This document shows positions 1-7,112 of a stretch of 8,551 nucleotides of DNA, piece after piece; position 1 is the first letter of the stretch; each line of letters begins with the position of its first letter. The stretch spans positions 1 through 8,551 of the forward strand of contig MWDY01000150.1 in NCBI GenBank assembly GCA_002070755.1, written 5' to 3'. The stretch comes from Spirochaetes bacterium ADurb.Bin110 (GTDB lineage: Bacteria; Spirochaetota; Spirochaetia; Treponematales; Rectinemataceae). Below the pieces are notes generated by a model. The model was not told the origin of the DNA and searched no databases. It was given only the letters and a program-made list of their open reading frames with translations. The position numbers and the translations under genes were made by a program.

Positions 1-1465
1 TGGCACAATGAGCCCTTATCAACATGGCGAAGTCTATGTCACTGATGATGGTGCCGAAACCGACCTAGACCTAGGCAACTATGGAAGATTCACTACTGCA
101 AAGCTAAGCAGGGCAAACTCAATCACAACAGGCCAGGTCTACAAGAAGGTCATTGAAAAAGAGAGAGCTGGCGACTATCTGGGCCGCACAGTGCAAGTCG
201 TTCCACATATAACTGACGAAATCAAAGAGCGCATACTAACTGTTGCAAGCAATCCCGAAGTCGACATGACGATCGTTGAGATAGGAGGCACTGTGGGCGA
301 TATCGAGTCTGTGCCTTTCCTTGAAGCCTGTAGACAGCTCATCCACGAATTTGGCAAGCAGAATGCAATCTCCATTCATGTCACTTTGGTTCCCGCAGTC
401 TCCAGCGGCGAAATCAAGACAAAACCAACACAACATGCCGTCAAGGAATTGCAGGAAGTTGGAATACAGCCTGATGCCCTCATCCTCCGCTCGACAAAAC
501 CCCTCAGTGATGAGCTTCGCCGCAAAATCTCCCTTTTCACGAATGTAGAAGAAGAAGGAGTCATCAGCGGTTACGACGCAGCAACAATTTACGAAGTACC
601 TCTCATCTATTACAGCCAGAAACTCGATACATTCCTGCTTCGCAAAATGAATGTTGAGAGCCGCCACGCTGAGCTAAGCAGATGGCAAACGGTAGTTCAG
701 GCAATAACAAAGCCTAACCGCAAAGTCAAAATAGCAGTAGTTGGCAAATATATGGATCTTCAAGATGCTTATAAATCGATATGGGAAGCCTTGATCCATG
801 GAGGTATTGCACACCATACCGGCCTCGATATCGAAAGAATTGATTCGTCGCGTCTCGAAGACCCGCGGGCAGATTTCGATGCAATATTCAAGGACATCCA
901 TGGTATTTTAATACCAGGAGGTTTTGGCGAGCGAGGAATAGAAGGTATGATCCGCGCTGCTCAGTATGCAAGGGAACGAAACATTCCATATTTTGGTATT
1001 TGTCTAGGTATGCAAATAATGGTCATCGAATATGCACGTTCAGTACTAAGATGGCAAGATGCTCATTCCACCGAGTTCGACAAATCCACTCAACACCCTG
1101 TTGTATGCTTGCTTGAGGAACAAAAAAAAATGAAGAACTATGGCGGAACTATGAGGCTCGGCGCATACGATGCGGTCACTAAAGCTGGTTCCAACATTCG
1201 AGCTGCTTATGGTGCTGAGTTGATCAGTGAGCGGCATCGTCATCGCTACGAAGTCAATAGTGATATGCGTCAGGAGCTCGAAGCTCATTATCTATGCATG
1301 AGTGCTACAACAGTAGATGGAGAGCTAATCGAAGCATGCGAATGGCCAAATCACCTGTGGTCAATCGGGGTTCAATTCCATCCAGAATTCAAATCGAGGC
1401 CTACCGCCCCTCATCCTCTATTCAGAGAATTCATCAGAGCGGCCTTGAACCACGCCGGATTATAG
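1..1465 (+). CDS. pyrG: CTP synthase (glutamine-hydrolysing), 5' partial
   Basis: CTP synthase aminates UTP to CTP using glutamine and ATP, the last step of de novo pyrimidine nucleotide synthesis in the cytoplasm. The reading frame is open to the left edge: Gly-Thr are encoded before the first visible Met, and MSPYQHGEVYVTDDG is normally about 50 residues into the family, so the true start lies upstream of the window. Visible synthase-domain motifs are the ETDLDLGNYGRF stretch and the EIGGTVGDIES stretch. The C-terminal class I glutamine amidotransferase domain shows PGGFGERG, the nucleophile Cys in GICLGMQ (codon at 1001) and the His/Glu pair of FHPEF (codons 1379 and 1385), so the catalytic triad is intact. 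The family AHSTEFD and ERHRHRYEVN motifs are present. It ends with TAG 41 bases before the lptC-like gene and is probably co-transcribed with it. An A9 run lies at 1122-1130. Identification is very secure. Confidence 0.97.
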   Translation, partial: GTMSPYQHGEVYVTDDGAETDLDLGNYGRFTTAKLSRANSITTGQVYKKVIEKERAGDYLGRTVQVVPHITDEIKERILTVASNPEVDMTIVEIGGTVGDIESVPFLEACRQLIHEFGKQNAISIHVTLVPAVSSGEIKTKPTQHAVKELQEVGIQPDALILRSTKPLSDELRRKISLFTNVEEEGVISGYDAATIYEVPLIYYSQKLDTFLLRKMNVESRHAELSRWQTVVQAITKPNRKVKIAVVGKYMDLQDAYKSIWEALIHGGIAHHTGLDIERIDSSRLEDPRADFDAIFKDIHGILIPGGFGERGIEGMIRAAQYARERNIPYFGICLGMQIMVIEYARSVLRWQDAHSTEFDKSTQHPVVCLLEEQKKMKNYGGTMRLGAYDAVTKAGSNIRAAYGAELISERHRHRYEVNSDMRQELEAHYLCMSATTVDGELIEACEWPNHLWSIGVQFHPEFKSRPTAPHPLFREFIRAALNHAGL

Positions 1466-1492
1466 TACAAACTAAAGAATGTTTTATGCATC

Positions 1493-1498
1493 AAGGAG
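1493..1498 (+). promoter_or_regulatory. Ribosome binding site of the lptC-like gene
   Basis: AAGGAG lies 8 bases before the ATG at 1507, which fixes the start of the lipoprotein gene. It is the clearest Shine-Dalgarno site on the + strand of the window. Confidence 0.75.
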
Positions 1499-1506
1499 CA
1501 TAGGAC

Positions 1507-2082
1507 ATGTGTGCTTATAGAAGAAAAAAATGGCCGACTCAATCCCTTTTTTCTCTTTGTCTTTTCTGCACCTTGCTTATCCTATTGTCTTCCTGCAGCC
1601 AAGTAGCCGAAGAGAATTTAATCGCTGCTCAAGAAGAAATCCCAGATGCTCAATTTGTCGATATCGTAAGAAAAGAATATCGAGAAGGAAAACTATCCAT
1701 GCAATTCTCCGCCAAGAGCGCTTCCTGGTATGAAATGGATCAGCGCTTGGAGGTTGAAGAGCTTGCTTTCATCACCTATAATGGCGACGATGGTTCTGTA
1801 TCAGCTTCTGGCGATGCAGAAAAAGCCGTATTCTATGAAGTTAGCGGAGACGCGGAGTTCTCAGGCTATGTGCATCTGCAGAGTGCTGAAGGCGATGCAT
1901 CCTTCGAGACCACCAAACTTAGTTATAAAAGAAGCCTCGATGTCTTTGAAACACTAAATGATGCCGAGGTTCAGATAAAAGTAGGGAATCAGCTTCTCTT
2001 GGCTGGCAATGGCCTTCTTTTCGATGTTAAGCAACAATATTATCATATTCAGGAAAATGTCCATGGTTTAGTGAATCAATAA
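1507..2082 (+). CDS. lptC: LptC-like periplasmic LPS-transport protein, predicted lipoprotein
   Basis: LptC is the periplasmic partner of the LptB2FG ABC transporter and passes lipopolysaccharide or a similar glycolipid to LptA. The 191-residue product has a basic N-terminus, a hydrophobic stretch (about residues 13-27) and a lipobox LSSC with Cys30, so a lipid-anchored form is predicted. E. coli LptC instead has a single transmembrane anchor. The rest is beta-rich with the family pattern: a 'GKLSMQFSAKSASWY' segment, 'GSVSASGDAEKAVFY' and 'FETTKLSYKRSLDVFE'. Length matches the family. It sits between pyrG and an OstA/LptA-like gene followed by lptB, and this order supports the call more than sequence identity does, because LptC proteins diverge strongly. 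A generic outer-surface lipoprotein is the alternative. Confidence 0.78.
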   Translation: MCAYRRKKWPTQSLFSLCLFCTLLILLSSCSQVAEENLIAAQEEIPDAQFVDIVRKEYREGKLSMQFSAKSASWYEMDQRLEVEELAFITYNGDDGSVSASGDAEKAVFYEVSGDAEFSGYVHLQSAEGDASFETTKLSYKRSLDVFETLNDAEVQIKVGNQLLLAGNGLLFDVKQQYYHIQENVHGLVNQ

Positions 2083-2101
2083 GATGAGGTAGAATGACAG
2101 T

Positions 2102-2824
2102 ATGAAACTGAAGATTTTTGCATTGATTCTAAGCTTGATGATGATATTCGGATCACTTAGTATTATCTTTGCTCAAACAAGCCCCCCTTCTCTACAGCCT
2201 GGCCCTGAGCCACCAGCGCAAGCTCCACAGCCTCAGACTTCGAGCGGTAAGAAGCCAATCGTCTTTAGTGCTAATACTGTCCAAGGAATTATTGCAAAAG
2301 GCAAAGAGAATACCATTCTTATGGGATCAGTGCATATTACGACAGGAAGCATGATTATTACAGCGGATCGCATTGATCTTAGCGGCGAAGACTATGTCAA
2401 TGTAGTATGCTTTGGCAATGTCACTGTACAAGACACGGAAAAGGGATTCTCGCTAGTCGCTGAAAAGCTCAACTACAATCGAGATACCGAGATCGGCCTT
2501 GCTCAGAGGAAGGTATTTGTCAATGATACAAAAAATAACACTATTATAGATGCTGAGTGGCTAAGATTCGACCAAAAACAATCAATCTTCGAAGCAGCTA
2601 TCGCAGTGAAGGTACGCAAGGAAGATATGTCGATAAGTTCAGAATATGCATTATATAATCGCGATACAGAGGAAATATGGCTTCATGGCGGCGCTATTGC
2701 CGTGACTGAAGATGGCGTCCTCAAAGGCGATGTCATTTCTTCCTCATCTGACTGGTCTAAGCTCAAGATCTCTGGCGAAGTCTCAGGGACTATCACCCCA
2801 AAGGAGACCGCCACATCTCAATGA
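2102..2824 (+). CDS. lptA: LptA/OstA-like periplasmic protein
   Basis: LptA-family proteins form the periplasmic beta-jellyroll bridge that carries LPS from LptC to LptD. The 240-residue product has a signal peptide with likely cleavage after IFA (residues 22-24). A Pro/Gln-rich linker follows at about residues 28-45, then an OstA-type fold from about residue 52, with the repeating 'GSVHITTGSMIITADRIDL' and 'GNVTVQDTEKGFSLVAEKL' patterns and a second half around 'DAEWLRFDQKQSIFEAA'. The start has a GAGGT ribosome site at 2086-2090, 11 bases upstream. The stop overlaps the lptB start as ATGA, indicating translational coupling. The Pro-rich linker is longer than I recall for E. coli LptA. The family call is good; the glycolipid carried is unknown, since some spirochaetes lack classical LPS. 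Confidence 0.82.
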   Translation: MKLKIFALILSLMMIFGSLSIIFAQTSPPSLQPGPEPPAQAPQPQTSSGKKPIVFSANTVQGIIAKGKENTILMGSVHITTGSMIITADRIDLSGEDYVNVVCFGNVTVQDTEKGFSLVAEKLNYNRDTEIGLAQRKVFVNDTKNNTIIDAEWLRFDQKQSIFEAAIAVKVRKEDMSISSEYALYNRDTEEIWLHGGAIAVTEDGVLKGDVISSSSDWSKLKISGEVSGTITPKETATSQ

Positions 2825-3552
2825 CCAATGCAAAGCTTGAAGTATTCAACTTAAGAAAATCCTTTGGTCATACACTCGCGGTCTCTGATGTCAGTTTTTC
2901 CATGGAGGAAGGTGAGGTAATCGGTTTACTGGGCCCAAACGGAGCTGGCAAAACCACAGTATTCTATATGATCGCAGGATTTCTCAGACCAAATGCTGGC
3001 TCCGTACGTCTCAATGGAATGATGATCAATAATCTCCCCATGTATAGGCGAGCGATGCTTGGAATCTCATATCTCCCACAGGAGCCATCTATATTTCGTA
3101 GGATGACAGTAGAAGAAAACATCCTTGCAGTGCTCGAAGCCCGCAGTGGATTATCCTCCGCTGCAAGAAAAGAAAAGGCGCAGGCTCTTATGGAGGAATT
3201 TGGGATTTTACATGTTGCGAAACAGCCAGCGTATACTCTGTCTGGAGGTGAACGTAGAAGAACTGAAATAGCAAGAGCTTTAGCAGTAGAGCCGAAATTT
3301 CTCCTTCTTGACGAACCATTTACAGGGATAGACCCTATTGCTATACGTGAAATAAAGCTTCTTATTCATAATCTCTCTAAAAAAGGAATAGGTGTTCTCT
3401 TGACTGATCATAATGTTCGCGACACGCTTGCTATTACTTCGCGTGCATATATAATAAGCAAAGGAACTATAGTAGCGAACGGCCAGCCACAGAGCATTAT
3501 CGAAAATCCCCTTGTCCGTGAAACATATCTAGGGCATGATTTCGAGATGTAA
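2821..3552 (+). CDS. lptB: LPS export ABC transporter ATP-binding protein
   Basis: LptB is the cytoplasmic ATPase of the LptB2FGC complex that extracts glycolipid from the inner membrane. The 243-residue protein has Walker A GPNGAGKTT (residues 38-46), a Q-loop region at SYLPQEPSIFRR, the signature LSGGERRR (140-147), Walker B FLLLDEP (160-166) with the D-loop that follows, and the switch His197 in LLTDHNV. SYLPQEPSIFRRMTVEENI and the LTDHNVRDTL segment are typical of LptB rather than of other small ABC ATPases. The ATG overlaps the lptA stop by 4 bases. The membrane partners LptF and LptG are not in the window and must be encoded elsewhere. All ATPase residues look intact. Confidence 0.95.
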   Translation: MTNAKLEVFNLRKSFGHTLAVSDVSFSMEEGEVIGLLGPNGAGKTTVFYMIAGFLRPNAGSVRLNGMMINNLPMYRRAMLGISYLPQEPSIFRRMTVEENILAVLEARSGLSSAARKEKAQALMEEFGILHVAKQPAYTLSGGERRRTEIARALAVEPKFLLLDEPFTGIDPIAIREIKLLIHNLSKKGIGVLLTDHNVRDTLAITSRAYIISKGTIVANGQPQSIIENPLVRETYLGHDFEM

Positions 3553-3575
3553 GCTCTCCGCTTGGTCTGATATTC

Positions 3576-3589
3576 GATGCAAGCGCATC
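3576..3589 (+). terminator. Small hairpin after lptB, possible weak terminator
   Basis: GATGC (3576-3580) and GCATC (3585-3589) form a perfect 5-base stem with an AAGC loop 24 bases after the lptB stop. No run of T follows, so a classic intrinsic terminator is not supported. It may only help mRNA 3' end stability. Confidence 0.25.
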
Positions 3590-3653
3590 ATAAGAAGCAA
3601 TAGATCCAATAAAGATGACAAAAGCTTATTGCATAAAATGCTAGGAAAAGAAG

Positions 3654-3681
3654 TTGAATAATTGATTTCGACCTCTAAAAT
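3654..3681 (+). promoter_or_regulatory. Possible sigma70-type promoter upstream of tatD
   Basis: TTGAAT (3654-3659) and TAAAAT (3676-3681) are 16 bases apart. The match is reasonable, but the region is AT-rich and a better candidate lies closer to the gene, so this is a secondary possibility. Confidence 0.3.
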
Positions 3682-3713
3682 CTTGAACTAGCTCATACAT
3701 AGCTTTTTAGAGG
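3672..3713. repeat. Inverted repeat CCTCTAAAA / TTTTAGAGG in the lptB-tatD gap
   Basis: CCTCTAAAA (3672-3680) is repeated exactly in inverted form at 3705-3713, with 24 bases between. Inside the loop AGCT-CATACAT-AGCT can form a second small stem. No T-run follows the structure, so it is not an obvious intrinsic terminator. It could be a regulatory hairpin or an operator between the two transcription units. Confidence 0.45.
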
Positions 3714-3739
3714 AGCAAATTACTAGGCGTAAATTGATG

Positions 3740-3768
3740 TTGACGGCAGGGAGCGTACATGTTACATT
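3740..3768 (+). promoter_or_regulatory. Predicted sigma70-type promoter for tatD-dus
   Basis: TTGACG (3740-3745) and TACATT (3763-3768) are separated by 17 bases. Transcription would begin near 3775, giving a leader of about 40 bases to the ATG at 3815 but only about 7 bases to the ATG at 3782. This supports the later start for tatD. Confidence 0.55.
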
Positions 3769-3814
3769 TTAGACAGCCCGCATGGGCTGCCCACCATTTT
3801 CTATCGGAAAAACC

Positions 3815-4594
3815 ATGAGGTATTTTGATACTCACGCCCACATCGGGCTTATTTATGATGACCCGATTGAACAGCTTCTTGTTTGCCAGAAAGCCAAACT
3901 AGCAGGCGTAAGCCGCATAGTCAGCATCTGCAACAGCCTCGTGGACTTCAAACAGGTATATGAGAATCTAAAACCTGCTGAATATGTCTACCATGCTGTC
4001 GGTGTATCCCCATCAGAAGTAAATAATCCAGGCAAGGACTGGCAGCGCTTTATCGAAGAAGCTTCAAAACTTTTAAGAGTAATTGCAATTGGCGAAATCG
4101 GACTTGATTATTATCACAAATTTGGTGATAGGCGCAGCCAGATAGAACTTTTTATCGAACAGCTTGAGATTGCTGCTCGGCTAGGTCTTCCTGTCATTAT
4201 CCACAATCGAGAAGCTGGCAAAGATGTGCTGGATATTCTAAAGGATAGACTTCCACCTGCAGGGGCAGTTCTCCACTGCTATTCGGAAAATGCGGCTTAT
4301 GCAGCGGATATCCTCGATCTTGAGTTGGATATCTATTTTTCATTTGCAGGTAATCTTACTTATAGGAATGCGCGAAATCTGCATGAGACAGTTGCATTCC
4401 TTCCGCTTGACCGCATATTGCTTGAGAGCGAAGCGCCATTCATGGTACCTGCAGAATATAGAAATAAGCGAAATATGCCTGAATACCTGCCATCCACAGC
4501 ACAATTCCTTGCAGATTTTTTGAACATCGATGTGGAAGAAGTAGCTGAAACAACATATCAGAACGCTTGCCGATTCTTTAAGCTTGCGCCTTGA
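3815..4594 (+). CDS. tatD: TatD-family metal-dependent hydrolase
   Basis: TatD proteins are TIM-barrel, divalent-metal DNases/hydrolases linked to DNA repair and D-amino-acyl-tRNA processing. The ATG at 3815 is preferred over 3782 because the family starts right at FDTHAH, a weak GGA site lies upstream, and the predicted promoter would leave almost no leader for 3782. The 259-residue product has the HxH metal motif (His7, His9), the bridging Glu94 in GEIGLDYY, His130 in IIHNREA and His154 in HCYS. The usual last metal ligand, Asp of an ETDxP motif, is replaced: this protein reads ESEAP with Glu206. All other metal residues are in place, so it may still be active. It is followed 37 bases later by dus and is probably co-transcribed with it. 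The exact paralogue (TatD, YcfH, YjjV) cannot be fixed. Confidence 0.9.
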   Translation: MRYFDTHAHIGLIYDDPIEQLLVCQKAKLAGVSRIVSICNSLVDFKQVYENLKPAEYVYHAVGVSPSEVNNPGKDWQRFIEEASKLLRVIAIGEIGLDYYHKFGDRRSQIELFIEQLEIAARLGLPVIIHNREAGKDVLDILKDRLPPAGAVLHCYSENAAYAADILDLELDIYFSFAGNLTYRNARNLHETVAFLPLDRILLESEAPFMVPAEYRNKRNMPEYLPSTAQFLADFLNIDVEEVAETTYQNACRFFKLAP

Positions 4595-4631
4595 AAATCG
4601 TATTTCATAAACAAAGAGATATGAAAAGCAA

Positions 4632-5678
4632 TTGAAAAAAGCGATCCCATTTTCGATGGATGTCGACCCATGGAAGGCGCCGTTTTTTCTTGCGCCAGTG
4701 GCTGGCTATTCTGATGTAGCTTTTAGAGCCATCTGTTTTGAGATGGGAGCCGCGCTTTGCTATACAGAAATGGTAAGCGCTGAAGCACTTATACGAGGTC
4801 ATCCCAAAACAAAGCTCCTTCTAGCCCGCGATTCTGTGGAGCGATATTTCGCTATCCAGCTCTTTGGCGCCAATCCAACAACTCTAGCAAAAGCCACCCA
4901 GATAGCAGCAACTTACGAACCAGTTGTAATAGACCTGAATTGTGGTTGCCCGGTTCCCAAAATCATAAAAGCGGGCGCGGGTGCGGCTTTGCTTAGAACT
5001 CCTAAGCGCATTGGCGAAATCGTGCGCGCGATGCGTGATCAAACCTCCGTCCCCATTTCCATCAAGCTGCGTACTGGCTGGGATCAGAATTCTATCAATT
5101 ATCTCGAAACCGCGGCTATTGCTGAAGAAGCAGGAGTAAGTACTATAACACTGCATGGCCGGACACGCGCCCAGGGCTATTCAGGCAAAGCGGACTGGGA
5201 GGCAATCAAAGTTCTATCTGAGCAAACCTCTGTCCCTGTTTTTGGTTCCGGCGATGTCCTAAACGCTAGTGCAGCGATGTCTATGATACGCGAAACTGGC
5301 TGCGATGGTGTCATGATAGCGAGGGGGGCTATAGGTAATCCTTTCATATTTTCAGATATTCATAAGTTGGCTTATCGCAGAGATGCCGAGGCATATTCTA
5401 ACAAACCTCCGTCCCTCTTCCTTGAGAGCCACACCATCCCAGAGAGCACCTTCTTCTATAGGAGCCCAGATATTATAGCTCAAACCGCTCTTCGCCATCT
5501 CGAAATGTCTATTAAATATATTGAAGAGACGAGGGCATGCATAGAATTTCGAAAACACTTTTGCGCTTACACAAGAGGCCTTCCCGGAGGAGCTGAATTA
5601 CGCGCCAAAGCAGTTCGCTGCTCTACTATTGATGAGTACAAACCCCTTTTTGAGATAATTGCCAGAATATATAGCTAG
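4632..5678 (+). CDS. dus: tRNA-dihydrouridine synthase (Dus/NifR3 family)
   Basis: Dus enzymes use FMN and NADPH to reduce specific uridines in the tRNA D-loop. Visible motifs on the TIM barrel are APVAGYSDVAFR, EMVSAEAL, IQLFGANP, IDLNCGCPVPKI with the likely catalytic Cys106, IKLRTGWD, TLHGRTRAQGYSG and the FMN phosphate-binding GSGD plus GCDGVMIARGAIGNP. The C-terminal helical domain follows. The frame opens with TTG at 4632; an ATG at 4656 would shorten the protein by 8 residues and still keep the whole domain. Neither start has a strong ribosome site. The product is about 348 residues, slightly long, because of an extra stretch (about residues 250-275) after NPFIF. Three copies of the dispersed AAACCTCCGTCCC repeat lie in the gene. 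The paralogue (DusA, B or C) is not determined, though the sequence looks DusB-like. Confidence 0.95.
   Translation: MKKAIPFSMDVDPWKAPFFLAPVAGYSDVAFRAICFEMGAALCYTEMVSAEALIRGHPKTKLLLARDSVERYFAIQLFGANPTTLAKATQIAATYEPVVIDLNCGCPVPKIIKAGAGAALLRTPKRIGEIVRAMRDQTSVPISIKLRTGWDQNSINYLETAAIAEEAGVSTITLHGRTRAQGYSGKADWEAIKVLSEQTSVPVFGSGDVLNASAAMSMIRETGCDGVMIARGAIGNPFIFSDIHKLAYRRDAEAYSNKPPSLFLESHTIPESTFFYRSPDIIAQTALRHLEMSIKYIEETRACIEFRKHFCAYTRGLPGGAELRAKAVRCSTIDEYKPLFEIIARIYS
5041..5053 (+). repeat. Dispersed 13-base repeat, copy 1 (in dus)
   Basis: Exact AAACCTCCGTCCC, preceded by C and followed by C. Read in the dus frame it gives QTSVP (residues 137-141), just before the conserved IKLRTGW motif. Confidence 0.85.
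5224..5236 (+). repeat. Dispersed 13-base repeat, copy 2, variant (in dus)
   Basis: AAACCTCTGTCCC differs from the core at one position (C to T). It is preceded by C. It again encodes QTSVP (residues 198-202), next to the conserved GSGD motif. Confidence 0.75.
5403..5415 (+). repeat. Dispersed 13-base repeat, copy 3 (in dus)
   Basis: Exact core, preceded by C and followed by T. It is read in a different frame from copies 1 and 2 and encodes KPPSL (from residue 258), inside the extra segment of the C-terminal region. Confidence 0.85.
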
Positions 5679-5706
5679 ATTGAGCTTTTTAAAAGATAAT
5701 ATCAAT
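5679..5706. terminator. Possible weak bidirectional terminator between convergent genes
   Basis: ATTGA (5679-5683) pairs with TCAAT (5702-5706), and the loop holds CTTTT-T-AAAAG (5685-5695). It lies exactly between the convergent ends of dus and the solute-binding gene. The stems are short and AT-rich, so function is doubtful. Confidence 0.3.
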
Positions 5707-7027
5707 GATTAGAAATTAGCCAATCAGGCATTGTCCCCACATATTTCTCAAGAGCAATACGGAAATCTTGATCTATTGCTCCCCTTGATTCAGGATTAGA
5801 CATCGCACTTTCGAGCCAATGATGCAAAAAATCTCTCGAGAAGTCTTCCCAATAATCTGGAATCTTGGCAGGCTCAGGTATGGCAGCCGACAATAATGGG
5901 TTTTGTCCATATTCAGGAAAGTATCGCAAGAGTATGGTTTCATTTACTTGCATTATGCTGCTGAAACCATCAAAGGCACCCACATAATCAGGCAAGAGCT
6001 GCTGGGATTCCATTTCCTTCCATATTTTCTCTTGGTTCGATGATACCAAGAGCCATCTAGCGAATTTTAAGGCTGCTTTTCGATTTTTTGAACCTTTAGG
6101 AATTCCCATGTATCTCGAATCTGAGGTCAATATGAGCTTATGTTCTACTGTGGGAAAGCGATACCGAAGTTGTTCTCTTGTTGAGCGAGGAAGCTTGAAG
6201 AATTCACTTGCCTTCATAGGCCAATAAAGCACTTTACCCTCAAGGACAAGCTGGTATCCAGGCTTATTGAAATAAACAAAAGCAAAAGCATCTTGTTCAG
6301 AGACTCTTATATCAGAATTAAAGGATAGCAAGCCTTCAACAGATTTTTCAAGATTTTGCTTGTTCCATAAAATTGGCCACAAGCTAATATCAGCTGATAG
6401 GGCGGGGACAGAGGTTGGTTTCCAGTTTTGATTTAGAGCAAAACCGACATTTCCTGCAAGAAGCCAATTCTCAGCAAAACTCAGATCCCACCTTGGAGAA
6501 AATCCTAGGCTGGTAATCTTGCCATCTTCTATCCGAGTAAAAGCTTGAGATGCTTGGCGAATCGTTTCGGAATCGAGCATGGCTGTACCAGCCCTGGCGG
6601 TTTCGGATTTGTTTTCTATGATCAAATCACAATCAAAAGAAACAGGCAACAAAACATGCCTTGAACCCAATTTGCCTGCATTGAGCAATGCTGGATACAT
6701 ATCATTTGGATCAAGATAATACTTGGTAAAAAGCTCATCCAATGAAGTGAATTTTTTCATTACAGGATTAGAAAGCATGTATCTTCCAATTATTAGGGAC
6801 GGAGGTTTAGTTGCATTATTTATCTCAGAAGCAGGATACGCTTTATATTCTACATCGATGGCATAATGATCATTCTCTCGATTAAAAAGTTGAGCTGCAA
6901 TGATGAGTTCGGGCATATCTGTCCAAATAATTGCACTTGGCGTAAAATGAACACATGCGGTGCATAAAAGGGATATTATTAGGGCAAGTATGCTAATTCC
7001 AATGCCAAAAGCGCACCGTCTATACAT
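5702..7027 (-). CDS. ABC-type extracellular solute-binding lipoprotein
   Basis: The 441-residue product looks like a periplasmic substrate-binding lipoprotein of the family-1 (sugar/oligosaccharide-type) class. It has a hydrophobic signal (about residues 6-21) and a likely lipobox ending at Cys25 (LCTAC; Cys at -3 is unusual for the E. coli pattern, but spirochaete lipoboxes are looser). 'AIIWTDMPELIIAAQLFN' resembles the first strand and helix of such proteins, and 'GIPKGSKNRKAALKFARWLL' matches their typical late motif. The ATG at 7027 has an AAGGAA ribosome site (plus-strand 7035-7040) at 7-base spacing. No permease or ATPase gene is nearby, so the transporter partner and the ligand are unknown. 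It converges on dus and diverges from the radical SAM gene. Two repeat copies lie in it, encoding KPPSL (from residue 74) and TSVP (from residue 205). Confidence 0.82.
   Translation of the reverse strand: MYRRCAFGIGISILALIISLLCTACVHFTPSAIIWTDMPELIIAAQLFNRENDHYAIDVEYKAYPASEINNATKPPSLIIGRYMLSNPVMKKFTSLDELFTKYYLDPNDMYPALLNAGKLGSRHVLLPVSFDCDLIIENKSETARAGTAMLDSETIRQASQAFTRIEDGKITSLGFSPRWDLSFAENWLLAGNVGFALNQNWKPTSVPALSADISLWPILWNKQNLEKSVEGLLSFNSDIRVSEQDAFAFVYFNKPGYQLVLEGKVLYWPMKASEFFKLPRSTREQLRYRFPTVEHKLILTSDSRYMGIPKGSKNRKAALKFARWLLVSSNQEKIWKEMESQQLLPDYVGAFDGFSSIMQVNETILLRYFPEYGQNPLLSAAIPEPAKIPDYWEDFSRDFLHHWLESAMSNPESRGAIDQDFRIALEKYVGTMPDWLISNH
6405..6416 (-). repeat. Dispersed repeat, copy 4, variant and one base short
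   Basis: The + strand reads GGGACAGAGGTT, the complement of the same one-base variant as copy 2. The outermost A of the core is replaced. In the minus-strand gene it encodes TSVP. Confidence 0.65.
6796..6808 (-). repeat. Dispersed 13-base repeat, copy 5
   Basis: The + strand reads GGGACGGAGGTTT, the exact complement of the core. In the minus-strand solute-binding gene it encodes KPPSL, the same peptide as copy 3 in dus. Confidence 0.85.
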
Positions 7028-7081
7028 TTTTCCATTCCTTGCATAGTCTTCATGTATAGTGTCATCATAGTAACAAATCTC

Positions 7082-7091
7082 TTGCTAGCAA
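7082..7091. promoter_or_regulatory. Palindrome TTGCTAGCAA in a divergent promoter region
   Basis: A perfect 10-base palindrome centred on CTAG lies in the 85-base gap between the divergent solute-binding and radical SAM genes. The position suits an operator for a dimeric regulator. No regulator gene is adjacent, so this is only a candidate. Confidence 0.35.
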
Positions 7092-7112
7092 AGATGAAGG
7101 TCAAGCACGAAT

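Noticed and set aside
236..667. 143-codon open frame on the - strand inside pyrG
   Set aside because: It lies fully antisense to a well-conserved CTP synthase, has no convincing ribosome site and shows no recognisable protein motif.
917..924. GGAGGTTT in pyrG as another repeat copy
   Set aside because: Only 8 bases match, and they encode the conserved PGGFG motif of the glutaminase domain.
3782..3814. Upstream ATG extending TatD by 11 residues
   Set aside because: There is no ribosome site, the predicted promoter leaves only about 7 bases of leader, and the family begins at the later Met.
4884..5156. 90-codon antisense open frame inside dus
   Set aside because: It overlaps the conserved catalytic region of Dus on the other strand and has no motif or start signal, so it is a shadow.
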